This document shows, piece after piece, positions 15,263 through 21,912 of a stretch of 23,702 bases of DNA. The stretch's first letter is position 1. The number at the start of each line of letters is the position of its first letter. The position numbers were made by a program, and so were the translations under genes. The notes beneath the pieces were generated by a model. That model did no database searches and was not told the DNA's origin. It saw only the letters and a list, made by a program, of their open reading frames with translations. This stretch comes from an uncultured Roseateles sp. (GTDB lineage: Bacteria; Pseudomonadota; Gammaproteobacteria; Burkholderiales; Burkholderiaceae). The DNA lies in contig CAMLKW010000043.1 of the NCBI GenBank assembly GCA_946480605.1, positions 1 through 23,702 of the forward strand, in the 5' to 3' direction.

Positions 15263-15276
15263 TGTGCGCGCTACCA
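15263..15276 (-). promoter_or_regulatory. xyl-box-like LacI operator over the receptor transcription start
   Basis: Reads TGGTAGCGCGCACA on the minus strand (12 of 14 xyl-box matches). The flanks extend the symmetry, with AAATG at 15260-15264 and CCATTT at 15274-15279. It follows the predicted -10 box by five bases, the classic place for a repressor site. Confidence 0.78.
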
Positions 15277-15304
15277 TTTCTATTTGATGTCGCGTTAACG
15301 GCGC

Positions 15305-15316
15305 CCGAAATTTCGG
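15305..15316. repeat. Perfect 12-bp palindrome in the receptor leader
   Basis: CCGAAATTTCGG is perfectly self-complementary and lies between the predicted transcription start and the ribosome site of the receptor gene. It has no loop, so it is a protein-binding candidate rather than an RNA hairpin. Only this copy was noticed. Confidence 0.4.
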
Positions 15317-15343
15317 CATGCAGAATCAAAGAGGAGACGACAG

Positions 15344-18300
15344 ATGAGCAAGACCCCCTCGCGGCCCGAGCGCCGCACGCGCCTGGACCGCCAACTGGCC
15401 CTGGGCACCACGCTGCTGGCCGGGCTCATCGCCCAGGCCTATGCGCAGACCCCGGCCCAGTCGCAGCAGGCCTCCACGCAGCAGTTGGACACGGTGGTCG
15501 TGACCGGCATCCGCGCGTCGCTGGAAAGCTCGGCCAACGCCAAGAAGAACGCCGTGGGCTTCCTCGACGCGATCACGGCCGAGGACATGGGCAAATTCCC
15601 GGACAGCAACATCGCCGAGTCCATCGCCCGCATCCCCGGCGTCACGATGACGCGCGAGATCACCGGCGAGGGCCTGCAGATCCAGATCCGCGGCCTGGGC
15701 ACCAACTTCACCCGCATCCTGCTGAACGGTGCGCCGGTCGCGTCGGCCTCCACCGGCCGCACCGACACCGGCAGTGCCAACCGCGAAGTCGACATGGACT
15801 TCCTGCCCGGCGAACTGTTCAGCCGCGTCAGCGTCATCAAGAGCCCGACCGCCTCGCTGCTGGAAGGCGGCGCAGCCGGCATCGTCGACATGCGCAGCGC
15901 ACGCCCCTTCGACAAGAAGGGCTTCCGCACCGCCTTCACGCTGACGGGCACCAAGAATCAGAACGCCGAGGACTGGGGCAACCGCGGCTCGGCGCTGGTC
16001 AGCAACACCTGGAACAACGTGTTCGGCGTGCTGGCCGGCGTGGCCTGGTCGACCAACAAGGTCAAAACCACCGGCTTCGAGTCCATCGGCTGGACCAATG
16101 CCAACCTGTCGGCCACGCAAGGCGCCAGCCTGGGCACGGCGCGCAACAGCACCGGTGGCGGCAACTGGACCATTCCCGGCACCGTGCCGGCCGGCGCGGG
16201 CAACGGCCTGAACACCGGCGACGCGATCAACGAGGCCTTCCTGCTGGCCAAGAACCCCGGCCTCAGCATCCAGCAGATCGACAACGCCATCCTCCCGCGC
16301 CTGGGCCGCGCCATGGTGGCCGAGGGCAGCCGGGACCGCAAGAACGCCATCCTGTCGGTGGAAGCGCGTCCGAACAGCTCGGTGAAGTTCTTTGTGGACG
16401 CCATCTACGGCCACAAGAAGAACCAGTTCGAGCGCGTGGACATGAACTGGGTGGGCCGCAACGGCTCGTCCATCCCCATCAACATGACGGTGGACAAGAG
16501 CGACTGCGCTGCCGGCTGCACGGTCACCAAGGGCACGTTTGCGAACTCGCAGTACTTCCTGGAGTACCGGCCCTACACGGAGGAGACCAAGTTCCATAGC
16601 GTCAACCCCGGCATGAGCCTCAGGCTGACCGACGCGATCAGCCTGGATGTGCAGGCCAACAAGACCAAGAGCGACTTCCAGCGCCAGTCGCCGACGGTGC
16701 TGTTCCAGACCGTGCTGGGCTCGGGCCTGACGACGGAGTACGACAACACCAGCGGCGTGCCCAAGCTGAGGGCCATTGGCGCCAACGGTGCCACCGACCT
16801 GCTGAACACGCCCAGCGCCTTCGGCTGGAACGGCGGCCGCCTGAATCAGCAGGACGAATTGCGCTCGGTCCGCACCTCCGGCCTGCGCGGCAACTTCGAC
16901 ATCGACGCCGGCATCTTCGACGTCAAGTTCGGCGGCTCCCATGACAGCGTCTCGCGCCGCATCAACACGCTGGACAACAGCGGCTACTGGGAAAACATCG
17001 CCTGCCGGCGCAATGTCAACGTGTTCCTGCCGGGCCCCAACACCGTCAACCCCGGCCCCTGCAACGGCGCCGGCGCGGCCGGCGCGGCGGCCGGCACCTA
17101 CCCGGGCTATGGCACGGGCTTCACGGCCGGCGCCAATCCGGCGTCGCTGCAGTTCCAGGGCTCGACCATCCCGAATGCGTCCGTGCCCAGCTATCTGCGG
17201 CCCACGGCCAACGGCTTCGTCACGCTGGACTGGGCCCGCTTCGCGAAGGACTCCGGCTACCAGATGGCCCGCGACGCGGCGACCTTCGGCACCGCCAACT
17301 CCAACAACAACGTGGCACCCGGGTTCTTCCAGGAAAAGGTCGATGCCATCTTCACCGAGGTCAACGGCGAGACCACGCTGTTCGGCAACCAGCTGCGCTA
17401 CAACGCTGGCGCCCGCTATGCGACGACGGAGCAGACCTTCGCCACGCTGACCACCCCGGCCGACCCGCGCAACGCCGCGCAGAACCTGGCCGACGGCGGC
17501 CGCTATCCGGCCCGCGTCGTCGAGAGCCTGACGACCACGACCTACAGCAACTTCCTGCCGTCCGGCAGCCTGGCCTACAACCTGCGCAAGGACGTGCTGG
17601 CCCGCGCGTCCATGTCCAAGACCATCACGCGCGCCGACCCCACACAGCTGCGCGCGCTGTCGCTGAGCTTCACCGACCCGGCGGCCCAGAACGGCCAGCT
17701 GACCAACCCCGACCTCAAGCCCTACGAGTCCAAGAACACCGATCTGGGCATCGAGTGGTACACGGGCCGTGAAGGCTATGTCGCGCTGGCCTGGTTCAAG
17801 AAAGGCATCCAGGGCTTCACGGCCAACCGCACGCTGAACGTGAGCTTCGCGGACCTGAACACCTATGGCGTCAACTGGACCCAGGGCGGCCTGACCGACA
17901 CGCAGAAGACCGGCCTTTACACGCGCGCCGGCCTGCCGGTGCCCGCCGACCTGGCCACGGCACCCACGGGCGCCGCGCTGGCGGCGATCAATGCGCTGGG
18001 CGTCACGCTGACGCAGACGCAGAACACTGCCGACGAGCTGCAGATCAAGGGCCTGGAGTTCACGGTGCAGCAGCCGCTGGAGATCGTGTCGTCCTACCTG
18101 AAGGGCTTTGGCGTCAGTGCCAACTACACCAAGGTCAAACAGTCCGGCGCCAACGTGGCCACCGGCGTGCCGCCCTACACCTACAACATGGCCATGTACT
18201 ACGAAGGCCGGTTCGGCGGTTTCCGCCTGACCAAGACCTTCACCAAGGGTTCGCAGTCCACCGGCAAGGGCCAGAACGGCATCACGGAAGCGGCGTTCTT

Positions 18301-18517
18301 CGGGCTGGACTACGCGCAGGTGGACTTCACCTCGCGTCTGAACGTCGGCGAGATCCTGGGCAGCGTCTTCGGTGTCAAGCGCGACCTGCAGGCCACGTTC
18401 GACATCTTCAACGTGGCCCGGGCGTCGCAGCGCACGAACTTCCAGTTCGCCAATGCGCCCTACGCGATCTACGAGCCGGGCCGCACCTATCAGGTCGGTC
18501 TGCGCGCGAGCTTCTGA
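15344..18517 (+). CDS. TonB-dependent outer-membrane receptor (probable xylan-oligosaccharide uptake)
   Basis: A 1057-residue energy-coupled outer-membrane receptor of the large Xanthomonas/Caulobacter carbohydrate type. In order: a basic N-terminus and hydrophobic signal segment with a cut near AYA-Q (about residue 34), a TonB-box-like LDTVVVTGIRAS (48-59), the plug domain (DAITAEDMGKFPDSNIAESIARIPGV, about 75-100, and IQIRGLGTNFTRILLNG), then a long 22-strand-type barrel ending in the aromatic residue of RASF, the outer-membrane assembly signal. The ATG at 15344 follows GAGGAG. Its substrate is inferred from the shared regulation and neighbours: probably acidic or neutral xylo-oligosaccharides too big for porins. 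It carries its own promoter with two regulator sites and ends in a strong terminator. No SusD-like partner is present, as expected for Proteobacteria. Confidence 0.95.
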   Translation: MSKTPSRPERRTRLDRQLALGTTLLAGLIAQAYAQTPAQSQQASTQQLDTVVVTGIRASLESSANAKKNAVGFLDAITAEDMGKFPDSNIAESIARIPGVTMTREITGEGLQIQIRGLGTNFTRILLNGAPVASASTGRTDTGSANREVDMDFLPGELFSRVSVIKSPTASLLEGGAAGIVDMRSARPFDKKGFRTAFTLTGTKNQNAEDWGNRGSALVSNTWNNVFGVLAGVAWSTNKVKTTGFESIGWTNANLSATQGASLGTARNSTGGGNWTIPGTVPAGAGNGLNTGDAINEAFLLAKNPGLSIQQIDNAILPRLGRAMVAEGSRDRKNAILSVEARPNSSVKFFVDAIYGHKKNQFERVDMNWVGRNGSSIPINMTVDKSDCAAGCTVTKGTFANSQYFLEYRPYTEETKFHSVNPGMSLRLTDAISLDVQANKTKSDFQRQSPTVLFQTVLGSGLTTEYDNTSGVPKLRAIGANGATDLLNTPSAFGWNGGRLNQQDELRSVRTSGLRGNFDIDAGIFDVKFGGSHDSVSRRINTLDNSGYWENIACRRNVNVFLPGPNTVNPGPCNGAGAAGAAAGTYPGYGTGFTAGANPASLQFQGSTIPNASVPSYLRPTANGFVTLDWARFAKDSGYQMARDAATFGTANSNNNVAPGFFQEKVDAIFTEVNGETTLFGNQLRYNAGARYATTEQTFATLTTPADPRNAAQNLADGGRYPARVVESLTTTTYSNFLPSGSLAYNLRKDVLARASMSKTITRADPTQLRALSLSFTDPAAQNGQLTNPDLKPYESKNTDLGIEWYTGREGYVALAWFKKGIQGFTANRTLNVSFADLNTYGVNWTQGGLTDTQKTGLYTRAGLPVPADLATAPTGAALAAINALGVTLTQTQNTADELQIKGLEFTVQQPLEIVSSYLKGFGVSANYTKVKQSGANVATGVPPYTYNMAMYYEGRFGGFRLTKTFTKGSQSTGKGQNGITEAAFFGLDYAQVDFTSRLNVGEILGSVFGVKRDLQATFDIFNVARASQRTNFQFANAPYAIYEPGRTYQVGLRASF

Positions 18518-18535
18518 GGCCTTCAGCGCAATGAC

Positions 18536-18564
18536 AAGGGGCTCCCGCGGGAGCCCCTTTTTTT
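18536..18564 (+). terminator. Rho-independent terminator of the TonB-receptor gene
   Basis: GGGGCTCC (18538-18545) pairs with GGAGCCCC (18550-18557) around a short CGCG-type loop, and seven T residues follow (18558-18564). It sits 20 bases after the receptor stop in the convergent gap before the esterase; on the minus strand the T-tract is poor, so it serves mainly the receptor. Confidence 0.9.
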
Positions 18565-18574
18565 CGCGTGGCCT

Positions 18575-19858
18575 TCAGCGCTTCGGGCAGCGGCGTTGCA
18601 GCAGCTCCAGCGGGAAGGCGTCGGCCATCGCCTGATAGCCGGCCATGGACGGATGCAGGCCGTCGTTGTCCAGTTCCTTGCGCAGGTGCGACGGCCGCGC
18701 CGGGTCGCGGGCCAGCGCGTCGAAGTCAACGACAGCATCAAAGCCGCCTTCGCGGCGTATCCAGTCGTTCAGCGCCTGGCGGTCGGCCTCGTTCTCCGGG
18801 CCCGGCTGGTAGTAGCCGCTGCCGCCGTAGGGCATGACAGTGCCGACGAACAGGCATACGCCGCGCGTGCCGGCCTGGGTCTTCAGCGTCGTCAGGCCCG
18901 CCTTCAGCTCGGCCAGCAGCGCGGCGCGCGATTCGGGCGTGGTCTGGCGCTGCCGGTGGCTGCCGCCCAGGTCGTTCACGCCGGCCAGCAGCACGGCGTG
19001 CGTCGCGCCGCTGCGCGCCAGCGCATCGCGGTCGAAGCGCTCCAGCACGCGCGGCCCCAGGCCGTCGCGCAACAGCCGGTTGCCGCCGATACCGGTGTTG
19101 ACCACGGCCACTGCCTGGCTCTGCGCGACGAGGCGGCGCGACAGCGCGTCGGTCCAGCGCAGGTAGCTGCCGGCCTGCACGCCGTAGCCATCGGTGATGG
19201 AGTCGCCGATGGCCACCAGCACCGGCTGCGGCGCTGCGCCGCTGACGTCCACGGCCGCCAGATGCCACCAGCCGTCGCGCGGCGTGGCGGCGCTCCAGTC
19301 CGCCTTGTCCACCTGGTTGCCGGCCAGTGCCCAGCTCTGGATGCGCGAGCCCGGATGCACGGTCGCCCGTGCCGGCGACTGCGCCAGGTGCATCTGCACG
19401 GCCAGGTCGGCCGTGCGTGGCACGGCCAGCGGTACCGGGTCGCTCCAGGCTTCGGCACCGGGCGCCAGGCGCAGCGCGCGCTGGCCGCCAAAACTCAGCG
19501 GCCGCAGACTGCCTTCCTGCAACTGCGGGCGGCCGGATTCGGTGCCCGCGGCCACCAGCGCCACGCTGGCTGCGTCCAGCTTCAGCTCCTGCTGCCCGAA
19601 CAGGTTGCTGACACGCACCCGCACGGCCGTGCCGGCCACCGTCGTGCGCACCACCTGACGCAGGCTCACGTCGTTCAGCGGCGCCTGCCAGGGCGCGGGC
19701 GGCGGCGTGCTGCCGGGGGCGGCGGGCTGCTGGTCCAGCTGCGCGCTGCCCCAGGCCGCCAGCCACTGTGGCGGCGCCGTGTCGCGAGCGGGCGATGCGC
19801 AGCCGGCCAGCAGCAACGCGGCGAGAAGCAGGGTGGGGCGGCGGAGCAGGACGGGCAT
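18575..19858 (-). CDS. SGNH/GDSL esterase lipoprotein (XynE-like, probable carbohydrate acyl-esterase)
   Basis: A 427-residue SGNH hydrolase. The N-terminus is a lipoprotein signal with lipobox LAGC and Cys20, so it should be membrane-anchored, facing the periplasm or the surface. An N-terminal beta domain (about 30-205) with LNDVSLRQVVRTTVAG and RVSNLFG precedes the catalytic domain: block I AIGDSITDGYG with nucleophile Ser220, block II GIGGNRLL (Gly259), block III GVND (Asn295) and block V DGLHPS with Asp399 and His402. This layout matches the XynE-like subgroup first noted in a rumen Prevotella xylanase cluster. An operator-like site sits at 19887-19900, about 30 bases before the ATG. Deacetylation of xylan oligomers is the likely role; pectin or arylester substrates are possible. 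Confidence 0.9.
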   Translation of the reverse strand: MPVLLRRPTLLLAALLLAGCASPARDTAPPQWLAAWGSAQLDQQPAAPGSTPPPAPWQAPLNDVSLRQVVRTTVAGTAVRVRVSNLFGQQELKLDAASVALVAAGTESGRPQLQEGSLRPLSFGGQRALRLAPGAEAWSDPVPLAVPRTADLAVQMHLAQSPARATVHPGSRIQSWALAGNQVDKADWSAATPRDGWWHLAAVDVSGAAPQPVLVAIGDSITDGYGVQAGSYLRWTDALSRRLVAQSQAVAVVNTGIGGNRLLRDGLGPRVLERFDRDALARSGATHAVLLAGVNDLGGSHRQRQTTPESRAALLAELKAGLTTLKTQAGTRGVCLFVGTVMPYGGSGYYQPGPENEADRQALNDWIRREGGFDAVVDFDALARDPARPSHLRKELDNDGLHPSMAGYQAMADAFPLELLQRRCPKR

Positions 19859-19886
19859 GGGGGTGTTGGGAATGATGGACCGAAAA

Positions 19887-19900
19887 TGATATCGCTACCA
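19887..19900 (-). promoter_or_regulatory. xyl-box-like LacI operator ahead of the esterase gene
   Basis: Reads TGGTAGCGATATCA on the minus strand, 12 of 14 xyl-box matches. The left half TGGTAGCG is intact. A -10-like TATCAT (19886-19891) overlaps its downstream edge; no good -35 was found. It ties the esterase to the same regulon although the gene lies beyond the convergent receptor. Confidence 0.7.
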
Positions 19901-20032
19901 AGTTGCCGCGCCATAGGCATCGCCCCTGCCGCTGTAGGACCTGGACGACAGCCGTCTCCGGTTCGTGATGACAGTGCAGCATCGCGGTCGCGTCGAGGAT
20001 GGCGACACTGCTTGCAACGCCAGGAGAAGACC

Positions 20033-20698
20033 ATGTCCAAGCTCTCAATCTCGGCCCGACGCGCCGGCCTTGTTGCCCTCGCGGCCTCTTTGACTCTGGC
20101 CGCCGGCTGCTCGTCCATGAGCGAGCGTGAGCGCGGCACCGCCCAGGGCGCGGGCGTCGGCGCCGTGGCGGGCGCCGTCATCGGCTCCATGACCGGCGGC
20201 AATGCCGGTCGCAGCGCGGCCATCGGCGGCGTCGTGGGCGCGGTCGCCGGCAATCTGTGGTCCAAGCGCATGGAGGAGAAGCGCGAGGCGCTGGCCCGCG
20301 CCAGCCAGGGCACCGGCGTGGAGGTTGCCCGCACCGACGACAACCGCCTGAAGCTGAACGTGCCCAGCGACGTGTCTTTCGACTCCGGCCGGGCCGACAT
20401 CAAGCCGCAGATGCGACCGGTGCTGGACGAGATCAGCCGCAACCTGGACCCCGGCGTGCGCGTGAGCATCGTGGGCCACACCGACAGCACCGGCAGCGAT
20501 GCGATCAACGACCCCCTGTCGCGCGAGCGTGCGATGGCCGTGCGTGACTACCTGGGCGCTCGCGGCGTGGCGCCGTCGCGCATGTCGGTGACGGGCCGGG
20601 GCTCGCACGAGCCGGTGGCCAGCAACGACACCGAGTCGGGCCGCGCGGCCAATCGTCGCGTGGAGATCTTCCTGTCCGAGCAGAACCCGGCCGGCTGA
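20033..20698 (+). CDS. OmpA-family lipoprotein with glycine-zipper segment (YiaD-like)
   Basis: A 221-residue outer-membrane lipoprotein that should tie the outer membrane to peptidoglycan. Signal peptide with lipobox LAAGC, lipidated Cys26; a glycine/alanine-rich zipper at about 37-75 (GAGVGAVAGAVIG, AAIGGVVGAVAG); then an OmpA C-terminal domain at about 100-215 with DVSFDSGRADIKP, the peptidoglycan-contact stretch IVGHTDSTGSDAIND and LSRERAMAVRDYL, and the closing NRRVEIFL. The ATG at 20033 has AGGAG in front; the frame runs on upstream, but only as a shadow of the esterase. It is divergent from the esterase gene, ends in a strong hairpin, and appears unrelated to the xylan locus. Confidence 0.93.
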   Translation: MSKLSISARRAGLVALAASLTLAAGCSSMSERERGTAQGAGVGAVAGAVIGSMTGGNAGRSAAIGGVVGAVAGNLWSKRMEEKREALARASQGTGVEVARTDDNRLKLNVPSDVSFDSGRADIKPQMRPVLDEISRNLDPGVRVSIVGHTDSTGSDAINDPLSRERAMAVRDYLGARGVAPSRMSVTGRGSHEPVASNDTESGRAANRRVEIFLSEQNPAG

Positions 20699-20723
20699 CC
20701 TGCGGAGCGCGCGCCCAAGCAAA

Positions 20724-20751
20724 AAGGGCCTGATCGTTTGATCAGGCCCTT
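20724..20751. terminator. Bidirectional terminator between the OmpA-family gene and tRNA-Thr
   Basis: AAGGGCCTGATC (20724-20735) pairs with GATCAGGCCCTT (20740-20751), a 12-bp perfect stem with a GTTT loop. On the minus strand it is followed by TTTTT, a good terminator for the tRNA; on the plus strand only TT plus CGTG follows, but it is the only candidate after the lipoprotein gene. Confidence 0.85.
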
Positions 20752-20759
20752 CGTGTGTC

Positions 20760-20835
20760 TGGTGCCGGCAAGAGGAGTCGAACCCCCGACCTTCGCATTA
20801 CGAATGCGCTGCTCTACCAACTGAGCTATGCCGGC
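20760..20835 (-). tRNA. tRNA-Thr, anticodon CGT
   Basis: A complete 76-base cloverleaf on the minus strand. The acceptor stem GCCGGCA pairs with TGCCGGC; the D-arm contains AGCTCAGTTGGTAGAGC; the anticodon loop TTCGTAA gives anticodon CGT, reading ACG (Thr); the T-arm contains GGTTCGACTCC. The 3' CCA is encoded (20760-20762). A hairpin with a T-run follows nine bases downstream. Confidence 0.97.
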
Positions 20836-20890
20836 CCTGAGGCGCTGGGCTGTTGCCTGCGCGTCAAGCCCGCCATTATAGCGGCATTTT

Positions 20891-21901
20891 TCAGTCCATC
20901 TCGCGGTGGTAGGCGGCGATGCGTTCGACCTCGTTTTTGGAGCCCAGCGCCACGGCCACGCGCTCGTGCAGCTTGGTGGGGTTCAGGTCCATGATGCGCT
21001 CGCTGCCGTTGACGGCTGCGCCGCCCGCCTGCTCGATGAGGAAGGCCATGGGGTTGGCCTCGTACATCAGGCGCAGCTTGCCGGGCTTGTCGGGTTCGCG
21101 CCGGTCCCAGGGGTAGAGGAACACGCCGCCGCGGGTCAGGATGCGGTGCACGTCGGCCACCATGCTGGCCACCCAGCGCATGTTGAAGTCCTTACCGCGC
21201 GGGCCGGTGGCGCCGGCCAGGCATTCGTCGATGTAGCGCGTCACTGGCTGCGCCCAGTGGCGCATGTTGGACATGTTGATCGCGAACTCCTTGGTGTCGT
21301 CCGGGATCTTGACCTCGTCCTGCGTCAGAACCCAGGAGCCGGTCTCGCGGTCCAGCGTGAACATCGCGACGCCGTCGCCCACGGTCAGCACCAGCATGCT
21401 CTGCGGGCCGTAGACGCAGTAGCCGGCCGCGGCCTGCTGCTTGCCGGGCTGCAGGAAGTCTTCCTCGCTGACGCCGCGGGTGTGGCCGACCTTGCGCAGC
21501 ACCGAGAAGATGGTGCCGATGCTGACGTTGACGTCGATGTTGCTGGAGCCGTCGAGCGGGTCGAACAGCAGCAGGTACTCGCCCTGCGGGTAGCGGTTGG
21601 GCACCACGTAGATGCTGTCCATCTCCTCGCTGGCCATGGCCGCCAGATGACCGCCCCATTCGTTGGCCTCGATCAGCACCTCGTTGGCGATGATGTCCAG
21701 CTTCTTCTGCACTTCGCCCTGCACGTTCTCGCTGCCGGCGCTGCCCAGCACGCCGCCCAGGGCGCCCTTGTTGACGGCGATGGCGATGCGCTTGCAGGCG
21801 CGCGCGACCACCTCGATCAGCAGCCGCAGCTCCTGCGGGATGTGGCCGTGTTCGCGTTGCTGCTCGATGAGGTATTGGGTGAGGCTGGTCTGGCGTGACA
21901 T
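20891..21901 (-). CDS. fbp: Fructose-1,6-bisphosphatase, class I
   Basis: Hydrolyses fructose 1,6-bisphosphate to fructose 6-phosphate in gluconeogenesis. The 336-residue length is typical. The metal/phosphate signature [13 protein letters not shown] (111-123) is intact, with SEEMD (91-95) supplying the other metal-binding acids, NMSNMRHW and [14 protein letters not shown] in the substrate region and [20 protein letters not shown] residues near the C-terminus. The ATG at 21901 lies 11 bases after the pepN stop, so both are probably on one transcript. Growth on pentoses or uronates feeds C3 and hexose phosphates upward, so the enzyme is useful then, but I see no regulon site here. Confidence 0.97.
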   Translation of the reverse strand: MSRQTSLTQYLIEQQREHGHIPQELRLLIEVVARACKRIAIAVNKGALGGVLGSAGSENVQGEVQKKLDIIANEVLIEANEWGGHLAAMASEEMDSIYVVPNRYPQGEYLLLFDPLDGSSNIDVNVSIGTIFSVLRKVGHTRGVSEEDFLQPGKQQAAAGYCVYGPQSMLVLTVGDGVAMFTLDRETGSWVLTQDEVKIPDDTKEFAINMSNMRHWAQPVTRYIDECLAGATGPRGKDFNMRWVASMVADVHRILTRGGVFLYPWDRREPDKPGKLRLMYEANPMAFLIEQAGGAAVNGSERIMDLNPTKLHERVAVALGSKNEVERIAAYHREMD

Positions 21902-21912
21902 GGATGTGCTGC

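Noticed and set aside
18596..20032. Open frame upstream of the OmpA-family gene extending across the esterase
   Set aside because: Antisense shadow of the esterase; the lipoprotein signal peptide and AGGAG ribosome site fix the start at 20033.
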